DNA from: Mucilaginibacter sp. SJ
GTDB lineage: Bacteria; Bacteroidota; Bacteroidia; Sphingobacteriales; Sphingobacteriaceae
NCBI RefSeq assembly: GCF_028993635.1
Contig: NZ_CP118631.1
Coordinates: forward strand, 1,550,001-1,614,000
DNA: 64,000 nt
Reading direction: 5' to 3'
Shown here: in pieces, positions 42,108 through 51,372 of the stretch
How the letters are laid out: the number at the start of each line of letters is the position of its first letter
Position numbering within the stretch: the stretch's first letter is position 1
Translations under genes and position numbers: made by a program
Notes under the pieces: model-generated
What the model was told of the DNA's origin: nothing
Seen by the model: only the letters and a program-made list of their open reading frames with translations
The model's database searches: none

Positions 42108-43685
42108 ATGAACCAGGCTCGCATCAAAAGGGCGGGAAGGAATATTTCTGGCCTGTTATTCCGCAACAGATATTTCGTGATTGCTTCGGTAGTAGTTGTT
42201 GTTTTAGCAGCTTCAGTTTATTTACTTTTTTCGTCCCCTAAATACAAAGTGAGCATAGAGTTGGCCGCTTCCGGCGATTGGGAACTATTAACGACAGCAA
42301 TTAACGAGTTGCGTTCTGAAATCACGGTAAAAAAAGCGATCAATGCATTGGGGCTCCAGGTAAGTTATTATCATAAGGGAACTTTTACAACAAAAGAGAT
42401 TTACGGGGATTCATTACCCATTAAGCTTATACCTGGAAAGAGCAACTTCTATACTTCTCCTGTTGAAATCACCATCAATTTAATTAATGGCAGCGTTTGC
42501 AGGATTGATCAGAATAATGTACTCACAGATGTGCCTTTATACCACCCGGTTAAATACGGATCTTTACGCTATACCATAATAAAAGGGCCTGCCTTTAAAC
42601 CAATACAACTACCGCTGATTGTAAAACTCACTTCCTCTGCCGATTTAACTGAACAATTTAGCAAAAGTATGCGTGCGAAAATTTTGAGCGATAGCAATTT
42701 TGAATTGAGCATAAACGCGGATAATGCTCAAAAGGGTCATGATTTTTTGAATAAACTTGTAGAAATTATTAATGCCCAATATGCCAAACCCAATTCACTC
42801 GCTAAACCGGCGGTTATTGATACCACGTTACTTCTTAAATTAAACGATAGTATAGCATACTATAAAGCAATGGCCGATAAATATCATGAACAGCAAGCCA
42901 TACTGAACAACATCAAAAAGCCCAGACAAATGCCGAAGCGGAGAGCTGTTCCGGTACTGGTGACGGTGAAAACGGCACTGACGGAAAAAGAAAGAGCCGG
43001 CCTAAATGCACTTACTGCTGTTAAATCATACGCCTTGAAACCTAATGACGCTTTTGTTATCATACCGGATAATTATCAAGTTAGCGATTACCATATAGAA
43101 ACACTCATACAGGACTTTAATAAAGCGCAACTCAATAAACAGCGGGTAATGCAGGATTCGGACAATGCTTATGCAAGTGTTTACGCTTTCAAGCTCGAAC
43201 TCAATTCAATAAAAGAAGCACTTGTTAACAGCATAACGGCAAAGGAACAGAAAATCAGAAATGCTCATCAAATTAAAGATGTCCGTCAACTTAAGTACAT
43301 TGACCAACCAAAAGATGTTGAGCAACCTCAAGATAGTGTGCAACAAAAAGATGTGGATCAACCAAAAGATTCAAAATCAATAGCATCATTTTTATCGCTG
43401 CAATTGAATGATTCTATCGCCCAAATAAACACTATAATTGAAAGTAAGCAACAACAGTATAACAGGCTGTTACATGGCTCAGGCGGGCAAGACCCCGCGC
43501 CAAGGCTCATTATAAATGAAACGTGGCACACGAGGGAATCAATGCTCTTCAAATCATTATTAGTATATTTTTTTGCGTTACTTACAGGTTTGCTGCTGCC
43601 TGTTTTATTGCTGATTATGAATGAATATATAATATCAGTTAAAAAAGGGCGGCACAATAAAATGCAGGGAAAGACATATCCCTGA
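42108..43685 (+). CDS. Wzz-like chain-length-determinant-type membrane protein
   Basis: The 525-residue product has one transmembrane helix near each end (about 23-42 and 482-504) and a long extracytoplasmic helical middle, the topology of Wzz or polysaccharide co-polymerases that set glycan chain length. The middle has several coiled-coil-like stretches and a degenerate repeat of DQPKDVEQPQD-like units (about 391-425). No kinase domain and no adjacent polysaccharide genes are present, so the role is inferred from topology only. ATG 42108 is preferred to the TTG at 42099. A strong terminator follows. Confidence 0.65.
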   Translation: MNQARIKRAGRNISGLLFRNRYFVIASVVVVVLAASVYLLFSSPKYKVSIELAASGDWELLTTAINELRSEITVKKAINALGLQVSYYHKGTFTTKEIYGDSLPIKLIPGKSNFYTSPVEITINLINGSVCRIDQNNVLTDVPLYHPVKYGSLRYTIIKGPAFKPIQLPLIVKLTSSADLTEQFSKSMRAKILSDSNFELSINADNAQKGHDFLNKLVEIINAQYAKPNSLAKPAVIDTTLLLKLNDSIAYYKAMADKYHEQQAILNNIKKPRQMPKRRAVPVLVTVKTALTEKERAGLNALTAVKSYALKPNDAFVIIPDNYQVSDYHIETLIQDFNKAQLNKQRVMQDSDNAYASVYAFKLELNSIKEALVNSITAKEQKIRNAHQIKDVRQLKYIDQPKDVEQPQDSVQQKDVDQPKDSKSIASFLSLQLNDSIAQINTIIESKQQQYNRLLHGSGGQDPAPRLIINETWHTRESMLFKSLLVYFFALLTGLLLPVLLLIMNEYIISVKKGRHNKMQGKTYP

Positions 43686-43689
43686 CATG

Positions 43690-43726
43690 CAAAACGGCCG
43701 ATCAGGATTTCTGATCAGCCGTTTTC
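43690..43726. terminator. Bidirectional terminator between the Wzz-like gene and the RND operon
   Basis: aaaacggccgatca (43691-43704) pairs with tgatcagccgtttt (43712-43725) at 13 of 14 positions. It serves convergent genes. Confidence 0.9.
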
Positions 43727-43750
43727 CGTTTTCACAGGGGTAGATAAAGC

Positions 43751-45163
43751 TTATTTCCAGCCGCCGCCCAGAGAGCGGTAAAGCTCTGCGTTGGCACTAA
43801 GTTGAGCCATTTTAATAGATGCTAATTCAAGCTCACCTTGCAATACATTACCTTGCGCAGTAATCACCTCAAGATAGGTAGCAAGACCGTTTTTAAACAA
43901 CATGCTCGCATTGCTTGTAGCTTGTTGCAATGTTTTAACGCGGTTAGCTGCGATAGTTTGTTGCTCTTTAAGCTTTTGGAGCCTTACCAAAGCGTCAGAT
44001 ACCTCTCCTACTGCATTTAATACAGACTGACGGAATTGGATCACTGTTTTTTCGCGATCAACTTTGGCAACTTCATATTGGGTACGTAACTGCTTGTGTT
44101 GTAATAAAGGTTGGGCAATCCCCCCTGCTACTGTACCGAATAATGAAGCCGGGATGTTAAACCAGTTGCTCGATTTAAAGGAGTTTAACCCACCCTGACC
44201 GGTTATTGTTAACGAAGGATAAAGTTGGGCTTTAGCAATACCAACCCTCGCGTTAGCTATATTTAAAGCCAACTCCGAACTGCGTACATCTGGCCTGCGG
44301 CTCACCATTGCTGATGGTACACCCGCCGAAAGTGTTTCGGGGAAAGTAATATCATTAAGTTTAGCGCTACGTTCAATGGCGTCAGGTAACCTGCCTGCCA
44401 ATATGCTCAAGCCATTCTCCTGAACATTGATATCGCGTTCAAACTGAGGAACCAATTGCGCGGCAGCTTCTAACTGGGCCTGTGCCTGTTGTACACCCAA
44501 TAGAGTAACCTGACCGGCATCGTATTGCAATTTGATGATGCGCAATGTACTGTCATTCAGTTTTACGTTTTTCTTAGCTATTTCCAGTTGCTCGTCGAGC
44601 ATCAGCAAGTTATAGTAACCTTGCGATACACTTGATACAATGTTGGTTTGGATAGCCCTTTTAGCTTCGTTAGTTTGCAGGTACTGGGCCAAAGCTTCAC
44701 GGTTTTGGCTGCGGATTTTACCCCAGATATCTGCTTCCCATGAAAGTGAGAGGTTGGCGTTGTAATCTTCAACATGTTTTGTACCTATGTTAAACTGTTT
44801 GATGCTTAAACCCGTAACACTATTGTTAGACGGACGGTTGCTGCTTGCAGTGACATTTAAACCAACAGATGGTACATAGTTCCATTTAACTTGTTTAAAC
44901 TGCAATTGCGCAGCTTCGATATTTTTAACGGCCACCTGCATATCGTAATTTTTAACGATGGCACTGTCAATCAGCTTTTGAAGAGCAGCATCGGTAAAAA
45001 AGTTTTTCCATTGCAAGTCGGCAATGCTGCTGGTATCGCCGGTGGTAACCGCGTTCCTGAAGGCTTCAGGTTGCGCGTCCTTTGGCGTAGCAACATCTTT
45101 TGAAACTTTACAGCCGGCAAGCACCACCAGTGCAAGAGCCAAACTGCCTATTATATTTTTCAT
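43751..45163 (-). CDS. RND efflux outer-membrane lipoprotein (TolC/NodT family)
   Basis: The 470-residue protein is the outer-membrane channel of a tripartite efflux pump. It has a lipobox at Cys18 (VVLAGC), two repeated outer-membrane efflux domains with long helices (LEIAKKNVKLNDSTLRIIKLQ and similar), and the NodT-like RRPDVRSSELALN and GLATYLEVITAQ segments. It is the last gene of the adaptor-pump-channel operon, 67 bp after the pump gene, and is followed by a bidirectional terminator. Confidence 0.95.
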   Translation of the reverse strand: MKNIIGSLALALVVLAGCKVSKDVATPKDAQPEAFRNAVTTGDTSSIADLQWKNFFTDAALQKLIDSAIVKNYDMQVAVKNIEAAQLQFKQVKWNYVPSVGLNVTASSNRPSNNSVTGLSIKQFNIGTKHVEDYNANLSLSWEADIWGKIRSQNREALAQYLQTNEAKRAIQTNIVSSVSQGYYNLLMLDEQLEIAKKNVKLNDSTLRIIKLQYDAGQVTLLGVQQAQAQLEAAAQLVPQFERDINVQENGLSILAGRLPDAIERSAKLNDITFPETLSAGVPSAMVSRRPDVRSSELALNIANARVGIAKAQLYPSLTITGQGGLNSFKSSNWFNIPASLFGTVAGGIAQPLLQHKQLRTQYEVAKVDREKTVIQFRQSVLNAVGEVSDALVRLQKLKEQQTIAANRVKTLQQATSNASMLFKNGLATYLEVITAQGNVLQGELELASIKMAQLSANAELYRSLGGGWK

Positions 45164-45230
45164 TGTTATATCTTTTTTAAACTATCACGGATTTTAAAGG
45201 CCGTGATAGCTTTAGTTGATGTTTGATTGA

Positions 45231-48200
45231 TTAAGCTGAATATTCGTTTTCTAAAACTACAGCGTCTTTACCATGATCGCCGGCAGCGGCAAGCGGCTTA
45301 GGTTTGCCACTAATGCGTTCCTGCAAGCCCTGGAATATCACGTATAGTACCGGTATGATAAATAAACCTAACAATACGCCTGAAACCATCCCGCCTGCTG
45401 CACCAATACTGATGGAGTGGTTACCCTGTGCAGACGGACCGGTAGCAATACTCATCGGGAATAAACCGAACACAAAGGCCATTGAGGTCATGATGATTGG
45501 ACGGATACGGAGCTGCGCGGCTTCAATAGCCGACTGTACCAGCCCATGCCCTGCCCTTCGCCGCTGCACCGCGAACTCCACGATCAGGATGGCGTTCTTG
45601 GCCAGCAAGCCGATGAGCATGATTAACGCAACCTGTACATAGATGTTATTTTCGATACCGGTTAAACCTAATACAATAAACACCCCAAATAAACCTGTAG
45701 GTATTGAAAGTATTACCGCTAATGGCAGGATATAACTTTCATACTGCGCTGATAGCAGGAAGTATACAAACACCAAACACAACAGGAAGATCACAGTTGA
45801 CTGGCCGCCTGAAGCAATCTCTTCGCGGGTTTGGCCGGTAAACTCATAGGCAAAGCCGGTTGGCAGTTGCTCTTTAGCTGTTTCTTCTATCGCTTTGATA
45901 GCATCACCAGAGCTATAGCCCGGTTTAGGGATGGCATTGATCTCGATAGAGTTGAACAGGTTATAACGGGAAGCTGTTTCTGAACCATAAACACGGGTTA
46001 GTTTAACCAGGGTGTTAATTGGCACATTTTCGCCTGATTTGTTTTTAACAAATACACGGTCAATTGCTGATGGATCTGTCCTGTCCGCAATATCAGCCTG
46101 AACAACTACGCGGTAGTATTTACCAAAGCGGTTAAAATCTGATGCCTGTGCGGTACCAAAATAAGCCTGCATTGTTGACAGGATATCTTTAACACTTACC
46201 CCTAACTGGTTAGCTTTTTCATCATCAACTTCTAATTGTAACTGAGGATAATCAGCTTTGTATGAAGTAAAGGCGAAGGCAACCGCTGGTTTCTGCATCA
46301 GCTTCATGATAAAGTTATTGGCAACACCGCTGAATTTATCCAGCCTGCCGTTGGTCTTATCCTGCAGCATAACGTCAAGCGCTTCCACGTTGCTGAAACC
46401 AGGAACGGTTGGGAAGCTGAACACGAAGAACGTACCACCTGGTATACCTGCTAATTTGCCCCTCACAATGTTCTGAATAGCATCAATATTTTTAACCTCA
46501 CCCCTTTCTTCAGTAGGCTTTAACAACAGGAAGATAACACCTGCTGACGGGCTACTGGATTGTGTTAAGAAGTTAAAACCTGACAATGCGGTAACAAATC
46601 GCGCAGATGGCAGCGTTTTCAACTGATCCTCAGCCAGTTTAAAGGTTTTATTAGTTCCTGCTAATGAAGTACCTGATGGTGTATTTACTGCTATCGCCAC
46701 AAAGCCCTGGTCCTCGGTAGGAATGAAGCCTGTTTTGGTCTTGTTTACCATGTAAACTGTAGCAACAACTACTAAGGCAAGGCCAGCCATACTGATCCAT
46801 TTATTACGGATTAAAATTTTCAAGCCGCCAACATACCTGTTGGTCATATAATTGAAGCCACCATTAAAGCCCGCGTAAAATTTCTCTACAAAGCTTTTCT
46901 TAGGTGCGTCATGACCGTTTTCGCTATGTTTATTCTTTAAGAATAGCGCAGCCAAAGCAGGACTTAAAGTTAAAGCGTTAACGGCCGATATAATGATCGA
47001 GATAGCCATAGTTAAGGCAAACTGACGATAGAAGATACCTGTTGAGCCCGTCATGAAGCTCACCGGTAAAAATACCGCCGCCATAACCAACGTAATAGAT
47101 ATAATGGCACCTGTAATTTCGTGCATCGCTTCGGTGGTTGCAGCCTTCGGGGTTAGGCTGGGGTCATGCTCCATTTTGGCATGAACAGCCTCCACCACCA
47201 CAATGGCGTCATCCACCACAATACCGATGGCCAGTACCAATGCAAACAGCGTTAACAAGTTAACCGAGAAACCGAACAGGTTCATAAAGAAGAATGTACC
47301 GATAATAGCAACCGGAACCGCTATCGCGGGGATTAGGGTCGACCTGAAATCCTGCAGAAAGACGAACACCACGATAAACACGAGAATGAAGGCCTCAACC
47401 AATGTATGCTCAACCTGGTTGATAGATTCATCAAGATCGGTTTTGGTACGGTAAAATTGGTTGTATTTGATCCCAACAGGGAAATCTTTCGATAGTTTCA
47501 CCATCAGGTTATCAATCGCTATCTGAATTTCGTTAGCGTTTGAACCTGATAGCTGTATAATGCCAACGATAATACCGTCGTGGCCGTTCAGGTTACTTAC
47601 ACTGTTGTATGAATAAGCACCAAGTTCAACACGTGCAACGTCTTTTAAACGCAATACAGAACCATCTGCATTTGCACGGATAGCGATATTCTGGTATTCC
47701 TCTGGTTTGGTAAGTTTACCTTTATATTTAATTACATATTCAAATGCTTCGTTACTGCGCTCACCAAATTTACCTGGCGCTGCTTCAAGGTTTTTGTCCT
47801 GTATAGCGGCGGTTACTTCAGCCGGTGTAACATTGTAAGCTGCCATTTGGGTAGGATTTAACCAAACACGCATTGAATAATCCTTAATACCACCAAAGAT
47901 ACTGGCAGAACCTACACCCGGAATACGTTTAATTTCCGGAACGATATTGATCTGTGCGTAGTTGGCCACAAAGGTTTGATCATATTTTTTAGGATCCTCA
48001 GAGTAGATGGCCATAGCACCGATAAAGCTGTTTTGCTGTTTGGTAGTTGTAATACCATATTGCAAAACCTCGGCTGGCAACTGGCTTGAAGCCTGTGAAA
48101 CACGGTTTTGAACGTTTACCGCTGCCTGGTCGGGATTAGTACCCTGTTTAAAGTAAACGGTGATACCCAATGTACCATCATTACTGGCGGTAGAGGTCAT

Positions 48201-48431
48201 ATAGGTCATATTTTCCACCCCGTTAATCGCTTCTTCCAACGAAGGCGTAACGGAACGTAAAATAGTTTCGGCATTGGCACCCGGATACACGGCTGATACT
48301 AATACCGACGGAGGGGCAATATTAGGAAACCGCTCTAAGGGCAGTTTTGTTAAACCAAGCACACCCACTATCACCAGCAATATGGAGATAACAGTTGAGA
48401 GTACCGGTCTTTCTATAAATTTCTGAAACAT
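45231..48431 (-). CDS. RND multidrug efflux pump permease (AcrB/HAE1 family)
   Basis: The 1,066-residue inner-membrane proton antiporter has twelve predicted transmembrane helices and two large periplasmic loops. The proton-relay aspartates D407-D408 in GIVVDDAIVVVE match the AcrB positions, and the second half has LLAKNAILIVEFA and RPIIMTSMAFVFG. It exports drugs, bile salts or dyes as a trimer; the specificity cannot be read from sequence. It lies 24 bp after the adaptor gene. Confidence 0.97.
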   Translation of the reverse strand: MFQKFIERPVLSTVISILLVIVGVLGLTKLPLERFPNIAPPSVLVSAVYPGANAETILRSVTPSLEEAINGVENMTYMTSTASNDGTLGITVYFKQGTNPDQAAVNVQNRVSQASSQLPAEVLQYGITTTKQQNSFIGAMAIYSEDPKKYDQTFVANYAQINIVPEIKRIPGVGSASIFGGIKDYSMRVWLNPTQMAAYNVTPAEVTAAIQDKNLEAAPGKFGERSNEAFEYVIKYKGKLTKPEEYQNIAIRANADGSVLRLKDVARVELGAYSYNSVSNLNGHDGIIVGIIQLSGSNANEIQIAIDNLMVKLSKDFPVGIKYNQFYRTKTDLDESINQVEHTLVEAFILVFIVVFVFLQDFRSTLIPAIAVPVAIIGTFFFMNLFGFSVNLLTLFALVLAIGIVVDDAIVVVEAVHAKMEHDPSLTPKAATTEAMHEITGAIISITLVMAAVFLPVSFMTGSTGIFYRQFALTMAISIIISAVNALTLSPALAALFLKNKHSENGHDAPKKSFVEKFYAGFNGGFNYMTNRYVGGLKILIRNKWISMAGLALVVVATVYMVNKTKTGFIPTEDQGFVAIAVNTPSGTSLAGTNKTFKLAEDQLKTLPSARFVTALSGFNFLTQSSSPSAGVIFLLLKPTEERGEVKNIDAIQNIVRGKLAGIPGGTFFVFSFPTVPGFSNVEALDVMLQDKTNGRLDKFSGVANNFIMKLMQKPAVAFAFTSYKADYPQLQLEVDDEKANQLGVSVKDILSTMQAYFGTAQASDFNRFGKYYRVVVQADIADRTDPSAIDRVFVKNKSGENVPINTLVKLTRVYGSETASRYNLFNSIEINAIPKPGYSSGDAIKAIEETAKEQLPTGFAYEFTGQTREEIASGGQSTVIFLLCLVFVYFLLSAQYESYILPLAVILSIPTGLFGVFIVLGLTGIENNIYVQVALIMLIGLLAKNAILIVEFAVQRRRAGHGLVQSAIEAAQLRIRPIIMTSMAFVFGLFPMSIATGPSAQGNHSISIGAAGGMVSGVLLGLFIIPVLYVIFQGLQERISGKPKPLAAAGDHGKDAVVLENEYSA

Positions 48432-48455
48432 GACTTTAAAGTTTAAGTGTATGTA

Positions 48456-49601
48456 TTATTTCTTAACTACAGCGGCTACTTTATCTGCAGCCTTTTGAGG
48501 CTGGATAACCATGCCTTCCTGTAATTTATCGATGCCCTCTAACACAATCTGGTCGCCGGCTTTAATGGCTTCTTTATCTTTAACCAGGTAATGATCACCT
48601 GATTTACCAACTATGTCGATAGGTTGTTTTTTAACTTTGCTGCTATCGCCAACTACAAATACAAATACTTTATCCTGCATTTCGATAGTTGAAGCTTCCG
48701 GAACGATCAAAGCATCTTTATGGCTCAGGCTTAAACGGATCTTGCCGGTATTGCCTGAGCGTAAGAGCCCGTCAGGATTTGAGAAATTTGCCCTTAAAGT
48801 GATAGCGCCGGTGTTTTTATCAAACTGGCCGTCTACAATATCAATTTTACCTTGTTTAGCATATTCTGTATTATCAGCTAACAATAATGATACTGATGGT
48901 ACATTTTTCAATTTATCTTTCAGGTTAGCGCCTGGATATTGTTCTTTAAAGGCAACAAAATCTTTTTCGCCTAATGAAAAGTAAACGTGTACATCATGAA
49001 CATCTGATAATTGAGTTAGCGGAGCAACATCCGCAGGAGCAACAAGGCTACCTTGTTTCTTAGCAAGCAGACCGATATAACCGCTTACAGGAGCTTTTAT
49101 TAAGGTATAACCTAAATTGATCTGCGCGGTAGCTACGTTAGCTTTAGCCGATTCGATGTTGGCTTTCGCTACATCAGCTGCTGCCTTAGCCGTTTTTAGC
49201 TGGTAGTCAGAAACTACTTTATTTGCCACAAGCGGAGTTAATTTTTCAACTTCCAGTTGCGCATTTACATGTGCTGCTTCGGCTGCATGTAAGCTTGCTA
49301 ATGCGTTATTTAAAGCTGCACGGTATGGTTGTTCGTTAATTTTAAATATTGGCTGACCGGCAGATACGAAAGCGCCTTCGTCAACAAATACTTTATCTAA
49401 AGTACCGCTTACCTGTGGCCTGATCTCTACGTTAACTGCACCTTCAATTGAAGCAGGATATTCCTGGTAAGTAGTTTCGGTACCTGATACTATAGAAGCA
49501 ACCGGTAAGGCCGGCGGTGGAGGTGCTGTTGGAGCCTGAGGTGCAGATGAACATCCATATAATGTTAAAGCTGCAACTGCTGCTAAAAGGAGTGTTTTCA
49601 T
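48456..49601 (-). CDS. RND efflux periplasmic adaptor (membrane fusion protein)
   Basis: The 381-residue lipoprotein (lipobox Cys17, LTLYGCSS) links the pump and the channel. It has a biotinyl-lipoyl-like half-motif (VNVEIRPQVSGTLDKVFVDE), an alpha-hairpin (about 100-170), and the second half-motif IKAPVSGYIGLLA, followed by beta-barrel and membrane-proximal domains. The frame is open 47 codons upstream with poor composition; ATG 49601, with its clean lipoprotein signal, is the start. It is the first gene of the efflux operon, downstream of tetR. Confidence 0.94.
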   Translation of the reverse strand: MKTLLLAAVAALTLYGCSSAPQAPTAPPPPALPVASIVSGTETTYQEYPASIEGAVNVEIRPQVSGTLDKVFVDEGAFVSAGQPIFKINEQPYRAALNNALASLHAAEAAHVNAQLEVEKLTPLVANKVVSDYQLKTAKAAADVAKANIESAKANVATAQINLGYTLIKAPVSGYIGLLAKKQGSLVAPADVAPLTQLSDVHDVHVYFSLGEKDFVAFKEQYPGANLKDKLKNVPSVSLLLADNTEYAKQGKIDIVDGQFDKNTGAITLRANFSNPDGLLRSGNTGKIRLSLSHKDALIVPEASTIEMQDKVFVFVVGDSSKVKKQPIDIVGKSGDHYLVKDKEAIKAGDQIVLEGIDKLQEGMVIQPQKAADKVAAVVKK

Positions 49602-50017
49602 GAGTGATGATTTTAAGAGTGGTGAATGAATAGGATTAGAAAAAGCCGTTTGGCTTGCGATATATGATGATTTGATTGTTTTCATTGTTTTACTGTTGCC
49701 GACTGTTTTCAATTGAAATGCCAATTTTATATTTAACTGCATATCAACTATTTATAATAATAAGATTTAATTTAAAGTACCTTATATCGTGACATTCACG
49801 ATATTTTATCACGATATAACAAAACGATGTACGCTAATTACAGCATCTGCATAAATTAGATGTTACAACACCGTTAAATCGTTTAACACTGTTAAATAGA
49901 TTGTGTGGGTTGTGAGTGAGCTTTTTCATTGTATTAAGAGTTTGTTTTAAAAGTGCTTAACAATTACCTAACACTGTAAGGTAATTTAACAGTGTAGTTT
50001 TCAAGTCATAGAAAGAA
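49602..50017 (-). promoter_or_regulatory. RND operon promoter/operator region
   Basis: This 416-bp gap lies between tetR and the adaptor gene. It contains a palindrome atatcgtg-acatt-cacgatat (49784-49804) with a third cacgatat copy at 49810-49817. It also has the palindromic 13-mer ttaacactgttaa (49883-49895) and related acactgt/acagtgt sites at about 49967-49997. The same 13-mer, inverted, lies just upstream of tetR. Confidence 0.7.
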
Positions 50018-50620
50018 TCAATCTTTCATCGACCTGATGATACCGCCTATGGTATCTTTTAAAACCTGGCGGTTAACTTCGTCAGAGAATCCCCTGCTCA
50101 GTAAGTTGATGGACACCAAACCGTGTACGACCGACCAAAACGTATAGTACTTGGTGCAGATCATTTCGTCATTGATATCCTTTATATCCATCAGTTGCAT
50201 AATAGCCTCGCTAACCATCGTAGTAGGGAGCTGGGCTTCGGGCATTGATTTTACCATTTCGCAGCAACAGTTCATCTGTACGCCAAACATAACCTGGTAA
50301 AGTTCCTTATTTTCAAAAGCAAAGTTCCAGTAAGCAAGCCACATGGCCTCCAATTGCTTTTCGGGCAGGCGGTGCCTTTCTTTGGCTTCCTCCATGTCCT
50401 TTGCTAATATCAAATAGCCTTTGCGGGTAAGTTCCATTAATATAGCATCCTTATTTGCAAAGTATTCATATATAATGGGCGCGGTGTACTCAATTACATC
50501 AGCAATCTTACGCATGCTTAAAGCCTGCCAGCCTTCATGTTTAACTATGTGGAGCGCAGCATCCAGGATATTAACCCGGGTTTCCTCTTTTAAGCGCTGA
50601 ATTCGTTCTTTACTTGCCAT
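50018..50620 (-). CDS. TetR-family transcriptional regulator of the efflux operon
   Basis: The 200-residue protein has an N-terminal TetR helix-turn-helix (about 10-57; ALSMRKIADVIEYTAPIIYEYFANKDAIL) and a ligand-binding C-terminal region that includes the cysteine pair NCCCEM near residue 118. It lies directly upstream of the RND genes on the same strand. The ttaacagtgttaa palindrome 23 bp before its start (50643-50655), and the matching one at 49883-49895, are the probable operators, implying autoregulation and control of efflux. Confidence 0.92.
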   Translation of the reverse strand: MASKERIQRLKEETRVNILDAALHIVKHEGWQALSMRKIADVIEYTAPIIYEYFANKDAILMELTRKGYLILAKDMEEAKERHRLPEKQLEAMWLAYWNFAFENKELYQVMFGVQMNCCCEMVKSMPEAQLPTTMVSEAIMQLMDIKDINDEMICTKYYTFWSVVHGLVSINLLSRGFSDEVNRQVLKDTIGGIIRSMKD

Positions 50621-50642
50621 TTTGATTACACTATTAAATCAT

Positions 50643-50655
50643 TTAACAGTGTTAA
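50643..50655. promoter_or_regulatory. Candidate TetR operator upstream of tetR
   Basis: ttaacagtgttaa is a perfect palindrome around its central base and is the inverse of 49883-49895. It lies 23 bp before the tetR ATG, in a favourable position for autorepression. Confidence 0.65.
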
Positions 50656-50761
50656 GCAAAAGTATAACGGTTTTCAGGATTATTTACCATCCCTTTGTAA
50701 AAAACGTTTCATCCAATTGTCATGGATTAAACCTTTTGAGTCAAATCCGGTCGGCAAACGC

Positions 50762-51277
50762 TTATTTCTTTACCAGGTAAACCAATTGCCCAATATGATA
50801 GCCCTGGTGTATAGTACGATTAATCAGGATATTTAATCTGTTACGGTGCGGCTCTTTTGCAAAATCATCTGCTGCAATGGCGCTATGCGGCTTAAACCAT
50901 TCTTCGGGCTGCATAGCATTCATCCTTTCGGTTAAAACCTCATTTACTTTAGCCCAATATTGTTTAAGTTCAGCCAGTGACGGTTTCTCCAACCCAGAAT
51001 TTTCAGGACTTTTAACAAAAATTTGATCCAGCTGGGGATAGAGCCTTTCGCCTAAACCTAAAAAAGTAAACATTCCGTCGCTAACAGCAGTAAGGTGACC
51101 CAGCAGGTAAATACCGCTGTTTCGGCCGGGAGCAGTTTCGGCAGCAAGAGCTTCGTCAGTTAACTTATCGAGTAAACCGTTTAGGCGACTGTTTTGCAGT
51201 TCCCAGTTGGAGACTACCATTTTGATAAATAATTCTGTTGACGGCTGTATGCTGGTTTCGGTAATGTTTGTGCTCAT
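50762..51277 (-). CDS. DinB-family protein
   Basis: The 171-residue protein is a four-helix DinB/YfiT-like putative metal-dependent enzyme. The three metal histidines are H61 (YLLGHL), H157 and H161 (IHQGYHIGQLVYL). Family members include damage-inducible proteins and thiol-dependent enzymes; the substrate is unknown. There is no signal peptide. It lies between tetR and an MFS gene on the same strand, 95 bp from the latter. Confidence 0.9.
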   Translation of the reverse strand: MSTNITETSIQPSTELFIKMVVSNWELQNSRLNGLLDKLTDEALAAETAPGRNSGIYLLGHLTAVSDGMFTFLGLGERLYPQLDQIFVKSPENSGLEKPSLAELKQYWAKVNEVLTERMNAMQPEEWFKPHSAIAADDFAKEPHRNRLNILINRTIHQGYHIGQLVYLVKK

Positions 51278-51372
51278 TTGTTGCAGATGTTATATCAAAC
51301 CAGTGGATTTGATGACACAATTATAAGCTAAAACGGGGCTGGCGTAAATACTAAGCAGCTTATATGACAAAA

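Noticed and set aside
43358..48103. Several antisense frames of 60-120 codons opposite the Wzz-like and RND genes
   Set aside because: They are shadows of long, well-supported genes and have no independent start signals or domains.
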